Below are positions 1 through 6,332 of a stretch of 16,281 bases of DNA, piece by piece. This stretch comes from Longimicrobiaceae bacterium. Lineage in GTDB: Bacteria > Gemmatimonadota > Gemmatimonadetes > Longimicrobiales > Longimicrobiaceae. How positions within the stretch are numbered: position 1 is the first letter of the stretch; each line of letters begins with the position of its first letter. Made by a program: the position numbers and the translations under genes. The notes under the pieces were generated by a model. It was not told where the DNA came from and did no database searches. It saw only the letters and a program-made list of their open reading frames with translations. The DNA lies in assembly GCA_030146875.1 (NCBI GenBank), contig JASLAX010000112.1:1-16281 (forward strand). Reading direction: 5' to 3'.

Positions 1-2
1 AC

Positions 3-1238
3 GACCTGCTCGACGAGACGGCCGAGGGGCGCGAGGCGGTCGAGGCGCGGAACTGCTACGTGTGCAAGCGTGACTACGCGGAGCTCCATCACTTCAACGA
101 CCAGCTATGCCCGCCATGCGACGAGCTGAACTACCGGAAGCGGACCGAGCTCGCGGACCTGAGCGGCCGCGTAGCGCTGCTCACGGGAGGGCGCGTGAAG
201 ATCGGCTACCAGGCGGGGATCAAGCTGCTGCGCGCGGGCGCCCACCTGATCGTGACCACGCGGTTCCCCCGCGACTCCGCCGCGCGGTACGCGCGGGAGC
301 CGGACTTCGCCGAGTGGGGACACCGGCTGGAGGTGTTCGGGCTGGACCTGCGCCACACGCCCAGCGTGGAGGCGTTCTGCGCGCACCTGCTGGCCACGCG
401 CGACCGCCTGGACTTCATCGTCAACAACGCCTGCCAGACGGTGCGCCGCCCGCCCGAGTTCTACCATCACATGATGGAGGGCGAGACGGCGGCCGTGCAC
501 TCCCTGCCGAAGGAGGCCCGCCGCCTCCTGGGCGCCTACGAGGGGCTGCGTGGATACCAGATGCTGCCGGAGGGGGCGGACGATGCGTCCGCGCTGGTCG
601 CGTCGTCCTCCGCCGTGCCCGTCCTGCCCGGGCTGACGCACGCGGCGGAGCTGTCGCAGGTGCCGCTGCTGGACGAGGAGATGGCCGCGCGCGGCCACCT
701 GTTCCCCACCGGCCGACTGGACGCCGACCTGCAGCAGGTGGACCTGCGCGACCGCAACTCGTGGCGGCTGCAGATGGCGGAGGTGCCGTCCGTGGAGCTG
801 CTGGAGGTGCACCTGGTGAACGCCGTCGCGCCGTTCGTGCTGAACGCGCGGCTCAAGCCGCTCATGCTGCGCACCCCGGAGCGCGACAAGCACATCGTCA
901 ACGTCTCCGCCGTGGAGGGCCAGTTCTACCGGCGCTTCAAGACCACGCGGCACCCGCACACCAACATGGCCAAGGCGGCGCTGAACATGATGACGCGCAC
1001 CGCCGCCGCGGACTACCACGCCGACGGCATCCACATGAACAGCGTGGACACCGGCTGGGTGACGGACGAGGATCCGGCCGAGATCGCCGCGCGCAAGACG
1101 GCGGAGCACCGCTTCCATCCCCCGCTCGACATCGTGGACGGCGCCGCGCGGATCGTGGACCCCATCATCGCGGGGATCAACACCGGCGAGCACGTCTGGG
1201 GGACGTTCCTGAAGGACTACCGCCCGGTCGCCTGGTAA
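3..1238 (+). CDS. SDR-family oxidoreductase with N-terminal zinc ribbon (5' partial)
   Basis: This is a Rossmann-fold short-chain dehydrogenase/reductase-like protein, probably NAD(P)-dependent; its substrate is unknown. The frame is open to the left edge. A GTG at 60 cannot be the start, because it splits a CYVC motif whose first Cys is coded at 54-56. With CPPC at residues 17-20 (counting GTG60 as 1) this forms a CxxC-x14-CxxC zinc ribbon. The cofactor motif is TGGRVKIG (42-49), the NNAG equivalent is NNAC (122-125), the helix-4 Asn is N254 and the catalytic Ser is probably S283. Where YxxxK should be, the sequence reads TNMAK (301-305), so the catalytic Tyr is replaced by Thr. An insert of roughly 100 residues lies between NNAC and the N254 helix. 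The SDR fold is clear; activity is uncertain. A strong hairpin follows 32 bases after the stop. Confidence 0.85.
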   Translation, partial: DLLDETAEGREAVEARNCYVCKRDYAELHHFNDQLCPPCDELNYRKRTELADLSGRVALLTGGRVKIGYQAGIKLLRAGAHLIVTTRFPRDSAARYAREPDFAEWGHRLEVFGLDLRHTPSVEAFCAHLLATRDRLDFIVNNACQTVRRPPEFYHHMMEGETAAVHSLPKEARRLLGAYEGLRGYQMLPEGADDASALVASSSAVPVLPGLTHAAELSQVPLLDEEMAARGHLFPTGRLDADLQQVDLRDRNSWRLQMAEVPSVELLEVHLVNAVAPFVLNARLKPLMLRTPERDKHIVNVSAVEGQFYRRFKTTRHPHTNMAKAALNMMTRTAAADYHADGIHMNSVDTGWVTDEDPAEIAARKTAEHRFHPPLDIVDGAARIVDPIIAGINTGEHVWGTFLKDYRPVAW

Positions 1239-1270
1239 GGGACGTCGGGCGTGGCCGGGGGCTCGACGGC

Positions 1271-1298
1271 GGGCCGCCGCGCAGGTGCGCGGCGGCCC
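1271..1298 (+). terminator. Perfect 12-bp hairpin after the SDR gene
   Basis: GGGCCGCCGCGC pairs perfectly with GCGCGGCGGCCC around an AGGT loop. It lies 32 bases after the SDR stop and has no T-run, which is common in very GC-rich genomes. It also argues against any coding start upstream of it for the next gene. Confidence 0.7.
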
Positions 1299-1391
1299 GT
1301 CTCCGCGTTCGGGAACGGTCGTTGCGCCGGAGGAGCACGGGCGGACGCGGACGCGTCTCGCTCGACGCCTTTCCCCTCGCGCGGGACGGAG

Positions 1392-2072
1392 ATGCTGCGA
1401 CGGATGCTGGCCGGATGGGTGGACGCGCTCGTGGACCGGCTGGGCGGCAACGGCGTGGAGCACCGGCGGATGCACGGCATCCCCGTTTCCGTGCGCCCCT
1501 CGTCCGCCGAGGCCGATCCGCGGGTCCCGCTGGCGACGCTCGGCGCGGCGATGGACCTGGTCGCGCTGTACAAGCCCGAGTGGATCCGGCGGATGCGGCG
1601 CATGGGCCTGCGCATCGACGTGCTGAGCACCCCCGGCACGCGGGCCAAGCTGATCGACGCCACCACCGCCGTGCTGGACGAGTACTTCGTCACCAGGTTC
1701 CTTCCCTCGCAGGTCGCCGCGTCGGTGGTGCACGAGGCCACGCACGCCATGGTGCGCGCCCGCGGCCTGGCGCCCACGCGGGCCACGCTACCGAAGGAGG
1801 AGCGGATGTGCCGCCGCTCCGAGATCCGCCTGGGCGAAGCGATGCGGGCCGCCGGGGTGCAGGGCGCCGACGCGGTGCTGGAGCGCGCCCGCGCCGCCCT
1901 TGCCATGTCGGACGAGGACGTGGCGCCGGTGGTGGACTGGAGGGAGCTGAACGCCGCGCGGGAGATCGCCCGCATAGGCGGCCTCTCCATCCCGCTCGCC
2001 GCCAAGCGTGAGATGGCGCGCCGCGCGGGCCTGCTGGACACCGCCGCCGGGCGCGACGCGTTCCGGGAATAG
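1392..2072 (+). CDS. Putative HExxH zinc metallopeptidase-like protein
   Basis: A 226-residue protein whose one recognisable motif is VVHEATHAM, giving HEATH at residues 114-118. This is the HExxH zinc-binding and catalytic signature of zincin metallopeptidases. A conserved-looking stretch with E137, E138 and E144 follows, and one of these could be the third zinc ligand. I see no signal peptide or clear membrane segment, so a cytoplasmic location is likely. I chose ATG 1392, preceded by the purine-rich GGACGGAG, because the longer GTG 1251 start would place the SDR terminator hairpin inside the gene. The next gene (AlkZ-like) starts 32 bases after the stop, suggesting one transcript. I do not recognise the family beyond the motif, and no substrate can be given. 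Confidence 0.7.
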   Translation: MLRRMLAGWVDALVDRLGGNGVEHRRMHGIPVSVRPSSAEADPRVPLATLGAAMDLVALYKPEWIRRMRRMGLRIDVLSTPGTRAKLIDATTAVLDEYFVTRFLPSQVAASVVHEATHAMVRARGLAPTRATLPKEERMCRRSEIRLGEAMRAAGVQGADAVLERARAALAMSDEDVAPVVDWRELNAAREIARIGGLSIPLAAKREMARRAGLLDTAAGRDAFRE

Positions 2073-2104
2073 CCCGCTCCTCCGCCCCCTCGACCTCTCC
2101 CGCC

Positions 2105-3244
2105 ATGCCCGCACGACCCGCCGCGAAGCCCGCCGCCTCCCGTTCCGGGGATGTGCTCGGCGCGCGCGCGCTGAACCGCGCCCTGCTCGCGCGGCAGATG
2201 CTGCTGCAGCGCAGGGAGATGGCGCCGGCGGAGGCGATCGAGCACCTGGTGGGGATGCAGGCGCAGGCGCCCTGGCCGCCGTACGTGGGGCTGTGGACGC
2301 GGCTGGAGGGCTTCCGGGCGGAGGAGCTGGCGCGGCTGCTGGAGGAGCGGAAGGTGGTGCGGGTCGTGCTGATGCGCTCCACCATCCACCTGGTGACGGC
2401 GCGCGACTGCGGCGCCATCCGCCCCGTGGTGGAGGCGATGCTGGACCGCGCCTACCGCGGCAGCCACGGGCGCTACCTGGAAGGCCTGGACCTGGACGAG
2501 GTGGCGCGGGCGGGGCGGGCGCTGGTGGACGCCGAGCCGCTGACCTTCGGCGAGATCGGCGCGCGGCTGGCGGAGCGCTGGCCGGGGCGCAAGCCCGAGC
2601 CGCTGGCGCACGTGGTCCGCGCGCGGGTGCCGCTGGTGCAGGTGCCGCCGCGCGCCGTGTGGGGCAGGAGCGGACGCGCCGTCCACACGTCGGCCGAGGC
2701 GTGGCTGGGGCGACCGCTCTCGGGCGGGATCACGGTGGACGGCCTCGTGCTGCGCTACCTGGGGGCGTTCGGGCCGGCGAGCGTGGCGGACGCGCAGACG
2801 TGGTCGGGGCTCACCCGCCTGCGCGAGGTCTTCGAGCGCCTGCGGCCGGGGCTCCGCACGTTCCGCAGCGAGGGCGGCGCCGAGCTCTTCGACCTGCCCG
2901 ACGCGCCGCGGCCGGACGCCGACACCCCGGCGCCCGTCCGCTTCCTGCCCGAGTTCGACAACGTGCTGCTGTCGCACGCGGACCGCTCGCGCATCCTCTC
3001 CGAAGGCAACCGGGCGCCGGTCTACCTGAACGGCATCGTCCGGCAGACGCTGCTGGTGGACGGCTTCGTGGCGGCGACGTGGAAGGTGGAGCGCGAGCGC
3101 CGCTCCGCCACGCTGGTGGTCGACGCCTTCGAGCCGCTCTCCTCCGCCGCCCGCGACGCCGCGGCGGAGGAGGGCGCCGCCCTGCTCGCGTTCCTGGCGC
3201 CCGACGCGGAGGCGCGGGAGGTCCGCTTCTCCGGATCCGCGTGA
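2105..3244 (+). CDS. AlkZ/AlkX-type winged-helix DNA glycosylase-like protein (HTH_42)
   Basis: A 379-residue protein of the winged-helix HTH_42 family (PF06224), whose studied members AlkZ and AlkX (YcaQ) excise bulky alkyl adducts or unhook interstrand crosslinks from DNA. The family's catalytic QxQ motif is visible as MQAQAP, with Q52 and Q54. Other family-like stretches are RSTIHLVTARD (91-101), RYLGAFGPAS (217-226), DAQTWSGL (229-236), LPEFDNVLLSHADR (281-294) and LVDGFVAATWKVE (317-329). Length fits the family. Start ATG 2105 has no obvious Shine-Dalgarno sequence, but the upstream gene ends only 32 bases earlier. Its stop overlaps an ATG (TGATG at 3242-3246), suggesting coupling to the nucleotidyltransferase downstream. 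Glycosylase activity is inferred from the motif; many homologs are uncharacterised. Confidence 0.85.
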   Translation: MPARPAAKPAASRSGDVLGARALNRALLARQMLLQRREMAPAEAIEHLVGMQAQAPWPPYVGLWTRLEGFRAEELARLLEERKVVRVVLMRSTIHLVTARDCGAIRPVVEAMLDRAYRGSHGRYLEGLDLDEVARAGRALVDAEPLTFGEIGARLAERWPGRKPEPLAHVVRARVPLVQVPPRAVWGRSGRAVHTSAEAWLGRPLSGGITVDGLVLRYLGAFGPASVADAQTWSGLTRLREVFERLRPGLRTFRSEGGAELFDLPDAPRPDADTPAPVRFLPEFDNVLLSHADRSRILSEGNRAPVYLNGIVRQTLLVDGFVAATWKVERERRSATLVVDAFEPLSSAARDAAAEEGAALLAFLAPDAEAREVRFSGSA

Positions 3245-3257
3245 TGGACGGCAGCCG

Positions 3258-3560
3258 CTGACCAAGGCCGACGTAGTCGATCGCCTGGAGGGCGCGCGCG
3301 AGCAGATCCGGGCGCTCGGCGTGCTCCGCGTGTCGCTGTTCGGCTCCGTGGCGCGCGGGGAGGCGCGGGTGGACAGCGACGTGGACCTGCTGGTGCAGTT
3401 CGACCCGGAGCGGAAGACGTTCCACAACTTCATGGATCTCTGCTTTCTGCTCGACGACCTGCTCCAGCGCCGCGTGGAGGTCGTGACCACCGAGGCGCTG
3501 AGCCCGTTCATCGGCCCCCACATCCTGCGGGAGGCGGAGGAGGTACTCGTCGTCTGGTGA
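3258..3560 (+). CDS. MNT-type nucleotidyltransferase, 5' end apparently frameshifted
   Basis: A minimal nucleotidyltransferase-domain protein of the MNT kind, often the antitoxin half of HEPN/MNT modules. It has GSVARGE followed by DSDVD, giving the GSx10DxD active-site pattern (D41 and D43 counted from CTG 3258), and a possible third carboxylate in RRVEVV (E74). The in-frame GTG at 3321 would remove the usual first helix (VVDRLEGAREQIRAL), so the true N-terminus lies upstream. That frame has only CTG 3258 as a weak start. ATG 3244, overlapping the AlkZ-like stop as TGATG, reads MDGSR then stop. One extra base before CTG would fuse MDGSR to LTKADVV and give a normal-looking protein. Either a 1-base deletion has damaged the gene, there is a sequencing error, or it starts at CTG or GTG. 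No HEPN partner is adjacent. Confidence 0.75.
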   Translation: MTKADVVDRLEGAREQIRALGVLRVSLFGSVARGEARVDSDVDLLVQFDPERKTFHNFMDLCFLLDDLLQRRVEVVTTEALSPFIGPHILREAEEVLVVW

Positions 3561-3566
3561 CCGCAT

Positions 3567-3583
3567 CGAGCGGGGTCCGCTCG
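3567..3583 (+). terminator. Short hairpin after the nucleotidyltransferase gene
   Basis: CGAGCGG and CCGCTCG form a perfect 7-bp stem with a 3-base loop, six bases after the stop codon. There is no T-run, so its role as a terminator is tentative. Confidence 0.4.
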
Positions 3584-3602
3584 CGGCTGCGCGGGACGCC
3601 CG

Positions 3603-3633
3603 TTGCTCGTCGTCCGCCCTTCCGCCATCTTCG
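3603..3633 (+). promoter_or_regulatory. Possible promoter: TTGCTC - 17 - CATCTTCG
   Basis: TTGCTC (3603-3608) and CATCTTCG (3626-3633) have the same 23-base start-to-start distance as the better promoter candidates at 6256 and 7500. An ATG follows 50 bases later at 3676, opening a 17-codon leader before the gene at 3731. It is a weaker match than the other candidates. Confidence 0.3.
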
Positions 3634-3718
3634 GAGCTGGCTCCGCCGTTCCCCGTCCCCGCGTTCCTCTTCCGCATGACCTCTCCGCCCCCGCCGCGCT
3701 CTCCGTCCGCGCCGTCGC

Positions 3719-3724
3719 GGAGGA
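3719..3724 (+). promoter_or_regulatory. Shine-Dalgarno GGAGGA deciding the GTG 3731 start
   Basis: GGAGGA lies six bases before GTG 3731, ideal spacing, and is the main reason for choosing this start for the small membrane protein. Confidence 0.65.
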
Positions 3725-3730
3725 CGTGAG

Positions 3731-3970
3731 GTGACGCTGATCTGGATCGCGCTGAGCGCGCTGGTCGCCGCCGCCGGGATCCGCTACGTGCTGCGGCTGC
3801 GCGCCGCGTCACGCGGTACGCGAGTGGACGACGACACCATCCGGCAGATCATGGAGACGGGGCGCGTGAGGCGGCGCGACGACGCGCCGCTGGACATGGC
3901 GGACGCCGCCGAGGCCGAGGACGAGTTCTGGTCCGAGAGCTGGGACGAGCCCGAGGAGTACCCCCGCTGA
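3731..3970 (+). CDS. Small membrane-anchored acidic protein, unknown function
   Basis: A 79-residue protein that I do not recognise. Residues 2-22 (TLIWIALSALVAAAGIRYVL) form one hydrophobic membrane segment. A basic stretch follows (RLRAASRGTR), then a charged soluble part with DDDTIRQIMETGRVRRRDDAP, ending in a very acidic tail (residues 56-78, rich in Glu, Asp and Trp). By the positive-inside rule the tail probably faces the cytoplasm. The start is GTG 3731 with GGAGGA six bases upstream. A 17-codon open frame (3676-3729) ends just before it, so translation could be coupled. A hairpin follows the stop by 8 bases, so it is probably transcribed alone. Confidence 0.65.
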   Translation: MTLIWIALSALVAAAGIRYVLRLRAASRGTRVDDDTIRQIMETGRVRRRDDAPLDMADAAEAEDEFWSESWDEPEEYPR

Positions 3971-3978
3971 CACCCCGC

Positions 3979-4010
3979 CGCCGGTCCGTCCGTAGGGAAC
4001 GGACCCGGCG
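3979..4010 (+). terminator. Hairpin with one bulge after the 79-aa gene
   Basis: CGCCGGTCCGT pairs with ACGGACCCGGCG, leaving one bulged base and a 9-base loop. It begins 8 bases after the stop codon. There is no T-run. Confidence 0.5.
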
Positions 4011-4076
4011 CCCGCCGTCCGTCCGCGACCGGGCCCGCGACCCCTACCGACGACCCCACGATCAGGAGACCGTCCC

Positions 4077-4601
4077 GTGCGCAGCTTCGTCCTCGCCGCC
4101 AGCCTTCTCCTCGCCGGACCGGCCGTGCTCCCCGCGCAGCAGCCCGCGCCCGCAGCCGCCCCCGCCGCGGCGGCGCCCTCCGTGACGCTCCCGGCGGAGC
4201 TGGACCGCGTGCTGCGCGACTACGAGCGCGGGTGGGTGGCGCGGGACGCGCGGGCGCTGGCGGAGCTGTTCTCGCACGACGGGTTCGTGCTGCGGATGGG
4301 GAGCCCCCCGGTGCGAGGACGCGCGGCGATCGAGGAGGCGTACCGGGGCGCCGGAGGCCCGCTGCACCTGCGCGCGCTGGCGTTCGAGAGCGACGGATCG
4401 GTGGGCTACGTCATCGGCGGCTTCTCGTCCGCCGCGGGACGGCCGGACGACGGCAAGTTCGTGCTGACGCTGCGGAAGTCGCCCGCGGGGCGGTGGGAGA
4501 TCACGGCCGACATCGACAACCCCAACTCCATGCGCCGCCGCGGACCCGGCGGCGCGACGGCCGCACCCACCGCCCCGACGCCCTCCGCGCCTACCCCGTG
4601 A
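4077..4601 (+). CDS. Secreted NTF2-like (SnoaL/DUF4440-type) protein
   Basis: A 174-residue exported protein. Residues 1-20 form a signal peptide (MRSFVLAASLLLAGPAVLPA, likely cut before QQ), followed by an Ala/Pro linker. Residues 40-150 look like an NTF2-like domain of the SnoaL/DUF4440 sort: a helix with YERGWVARDARALAELF, then FSHDGFVLRMGSPPVRGRAA, then strands ending in GRWEITADIDNPN. The C-terminus is a low-complexity Ala/Pro/Thr tail. Such domains bind small molecules or act as small enzymes, and the specific role cannot be read here. GTG 4077 has AGGAG at 4064-4068. Its stop overlaps the GTG of a possible 67-residue ORF by four bases (GTGA). Confidence 0.75.
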   Translation: MRSFVLAASLLLAGPAVLPAQQPAPAAAPAAAAPSVTLPAELDRVLRDYERGWVARDARALAELFSHDGFVLRMGSPPVRGRAAIEEAYRGAGGPLHLRALAFESDGSVGYVIGGFSSAAGRPDDGKFVLTLRKSPAGRWEITADIDNPNSMRRRGPGGATAAPTAPTPSAPTP

Positions 4602-4801
4602 CGCAGCCGAACCTGCTGCTGGCCTTCAACCCGGCCGGCACGCACGCGGACGTGGAGGCGGTGCCGGACGGGGTTCCGGCGACGGGACGCAAGCACCTGC
4701 TGCGCCTGCTCTCCCTGGTGGCGGGCAGCGTCGCGAGCATCATCGTGCACGGTCGACCCACCGCTGTCCTCCTCCACCTTCCACCACCCGAACGCCGATG
4801 A
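4598..4801 (+). CDS. Possible small ORF coupled to its neighbours
   Basis: A 67-codon frame starting at GTG 4598, which overlaps the stop of the NTF2-like gene (GTGA), and ending in the ATGA shared with the next small ORF. Third codon positions are almost all G or C up to about 4750, as in real genes here, then the bias weakens and the end reads as Pro/Arg-rich. The hydrophobic stretch HLLRLLSLVAGSVASIIVHG could insert in a membrane. I recognise no family. It may be real, a decayed remnant, or chance. Confidence 0.35.
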   Translation: MTQPNLLLAFNPAGTHADVEAVPDGVPATGRKHLLRLLSLVAGSVASIIVHGRPTAVLLHLPPPERR

Positions 4802-4968
4802 CCGGAGTCGCCGTCGTACTGATCTCCATGCTGGCGGTCGCCATCGCCACCGGCTCCATGGTCCGCGCCGGGCGGATGACGAAGGCGCAGCAGATCGGCA
4901 TCCTCGCCGTGTTCGGCGTGGTCCTGCTGGTGGTGGCCGGGCTCGCCTGGCACAACTCGCGGGCGTGA
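4798..4968 (+). CDS. 56-residue protein with two membrane segments
   Basis: A very short gene with uniformly GC-rich third positions (only GGA and GTA deviate), supporting real coding. The protein has two hydrophobic helices, VAVVLISMLAVAIATGSMV (about 4-22) and IGILAVFGVVLLVVAGLAW (about 33-51), separated by the basic loop RAGRMTKAQQ. It is thus a hairpin membrane protein with both ends probably outside. There is no Shine-Dalgarno sequence; its ATG overlaps the stop of the preceding small ORF, so it may be translated by coupling. The ABC ATPase gene converges on it from the right, with 37 bases between them. Function unknown. Confidence 0.6.
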   Translation: MTGVAVVLISMLAVAIATGSMVRAGRMTKAQQIGILAVFGVVLLVVAGLAWHNSRA

Positions 4969-5005
4969 GTCGGCGGGTGCCGCGTCTCCGGCGTGCCCCA
5001 TCGCC

Positions 5006-5722
5006 TCAGGCGCGGACGCCCAGGTAGTCGCGGCGGAACAGCCAGTCGCGCCGGGCGGCCTCGGGGGTGCCGAGCGGGTGCGTGGTGCCGGAGTGGATCC
5101 ACGTCACCCGGTCGGCCACGGACAGGATGAACGGGACCTCGTGCCCGGTGACCACGACCGCCGTTCCCCGCCGGGCCAGCGCGCGGAACGCGGCGACGAA
5201 CACCTCGGTGTCGGCCGGCGTGATCCCCAGGAACGGCTCGTCGGCCAGCAGGCAGTCGGGCGCGCGCACCATGGCCAGCGCCAGCTCGGCGCGCCGCCGC
5301 TCGCCCCCGGAGAACGTGCCCACCTTCCGGTCCAGCAGGTGGGTGATCTTCAGCTCCTCCAGCGCGGCGTCGGCGGGGGGCAGCGCGAACCGGAGCCGCA
5401 GCGCGCCCAGGTGCTGGCGCAGGGTCAGACCGCGGATCGTGGTGGAGCGGTCGACCGGGAGCAGGAAGAGCCCCTGCACCGCCAGCCGGCACAGGCGGGT
5501 GCGGGTGTACACCCGGCCCCGGAAGCGGATGATGCCGTGGTCCGGCGCCATCAGCCCGGCCATGATCCGCAGCAGCGTGCTCTTGCCCGAGCCGTTCCTG
5601 CCGATCAGCGCCGTGACCACGCCCCGCTCGGCGTGCAGGGTCGCCGCGGAGAGCACCGCGAGATCGCCGAAGCGCTTGCCGATGCAGTCGGCCGTGAGGA
5701 TGGGGTCCGTCGCGGCGTTCAC
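5006..5722 (-). CDS. ABC transporter ATP-binding protein
   Basis: A 238-residue single-domain ABC ATPase. Walker A is GRNGSGKST (41-49), the signature is SGGER (138-142), Walker B is CLLADE (157-162) with D161 and E162, and the H-loop His is H194 in VVVTGHE. The sequence between Walker A and the signature (FLLPVDRSTTIRGLTLRQHL) resembles the LivF/LptB-like group more than exporter types, but I cannot name the substrate. The start is GTG 5722, which overlaps the stop of the upstream membrane-protein gene by four bases (GTGA), so the two are almost certainly co-translated. It has all nucleotide-binding motifs and should hydrolyse ATP. No large permease is next to it. Confidence 0.9.
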   Translation of the reverse strand: MNAATDPILTADCIGKRFGDLAVLSAATLHAERGVVTALIGRNGSGKSTLLRIMAGLMAPDHGIIRFRGRVYTRTRLCRLAVQGLFLLPVDRSTTIRGLTLRQHLGALRLRFALPPADAALEELKITHLLDRKVGTFSGGERRRAELALAMVRAPDCLLADEPFLGITPADTEVFVAAFRALARRGTAVVVTGHEVPFILSVADRVTWIHSGTTHPLGTPEAARRDWLFRRDYLGVRA

Positions 5723-6117
5723 GGGCCCAGCACCCCGCCGTGCCCCGCCAGCGGCAGCGCCATCGACGCCGCCAGCGCGGCCCAGCCGAAGCGCGCGACG
5801 GCGAACGCCGCCTCCAGGGCCCCGGCCGGCACCAGCAGGTACGTGGCGATCGTGGGCCAGCCGTAGCCCAGGTTCGCCAGGAACAGGTCCTCGTCGCTCC
5901 GCCGCGCCTGCAGCATCCCCAGGCCCACCACCGCCGCGGGGACGAGCGGATTGCCGCCGGGCAGCAGCTCCGCCGGCTCGATCGGCACGCCGCTGATGAC
6001 GGCCGCGGCGAGCAGGAGGGCCGCGTAAAGAATGTGCAGCAGCACCCAGTACGCCACGGCGCGCCGGAGCAGCAGCCCGGGGAACGGCGGGACGAGCAGG
6101 TAGCTCGGCTTCTGCAT
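5719..6117 (-). CDS. Small multi-pass membrane protein paired with the ABC ATPase
   Basis: A 132-residue hydrophobic protein with about four membrane segments: 20-43 (AVAYWVLLHILYAALLLAAA), 58-70, 88-108 and 110-126. Between segments 2 and 3 is a charged loop (QARRSDEDLFLANLGYG). The four-base overlap with the ATPase start suggests they act as one complex, with this protein as membrane partner. It is much shorter than a normal ABC permease, so two or more copies might assemble. Alternatively, the pair may need a permease encoded elsewhere. Start ATG 6117 lies 53 bases after a promoter-like CATCTTTG on the minus strand. Confidence 0.7.
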   Translation of the reverse strand: MQKPSYLLVPPFPGLLLRRAVAYWVLLHILYAALLLAAAVISGVPIEPAELLPGGNPLVPAAVVGLGMLQARRSDEDLFLANLGYGWPTIATYLLVPAGALEAAFAVARFGWAALAASMALPLAGHGGVLGP

Positions 6118-6153
6118 GGGATCGGGCACGTGGTCCCGTCGTCTCGAGGGGTG

Positions 6154-6169
6154 ATCTTCGTTCAAAGAT
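6154..6169. repeat. AT-rich inverted repeat, possible operator
   Basis: ATCTT (6154-6158) and AAGAT (6165-6169) are inverted around six bases. It lies in the divergent region directly on the minus-strand -10-like box, in otherwise very GC-rich sequence. It could bind a dimeric regulator or simply reflect promoter composition. Confidence 0.3.
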
Positions 6170-6192
6170 GTCCGCCGTGCACGCGGACGCAA
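6163..6192 (-). promoter_or_regulatory. Likely promoter of the membrane protein/ABC operon
   Basis: On the minus strand TTGCGT (6192-6187) is followed 22 bases later by CATCTTTG (6170-6163). The ATG at 6117 is 53 bases beyond the first base of that box, the same distance as at the two plus-strand candidates. The box sits in a local AT-rich patch containing an inverted repeat. Confidence 0.45.
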
Positions 6193-6255
6193 CGGTCTCC
6201 TCCTCGGCAGCCGGCGAATGTCCGACGGCGGCGCGGCCTGCCGCCGCGCCGGGAC

Positions 6256-6288
6256 TGTACGCCGCGGCGGCTCGCGCGTTACCTTTTC
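6256..6288 (+). promoter_or_regulatory. Likely promoter: TGTACG - 18 - TACCTTTTC
   Basis: TGTACG (6256-6261) and TACCTTTTC (6280-6288) lie upstream of ATG 6333, which is 53 bases from the first base of the second box. A near-identical arrangement precedes the gene at 7577. TAnnTTT resembles the -7 element known from Bacteroidetes promoters. Confidence 0.5.
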
Positions 6289-6332
6289 GCCGCCCGTGGC
6301 CGTCCCCCTCCTCCCGCCCCCGAGCCCCTGCC

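Noticed and set aside
60..62. GTG as start of the SDR gene
   Set aside because: It splits the first CxxC of the zinc ribbon, and the frame is open to the left edge, so the gene begins outside the window.
1251..1391. Longer N-terminus for the HExxH gene from GTG 1251
   Set aside because: It would contain the perfect hairpin that ends the SDR gene and adds Arg/Gly/Ala-rich sequence; ATG 1392 has purine-rich sequence just before it.
6168..6332. Longer N-terminus for zinc-ribbon copy 1
   Set aside because: It would include the promoter-like element, and copy 2 starts at the equivalent of ATG 6333.
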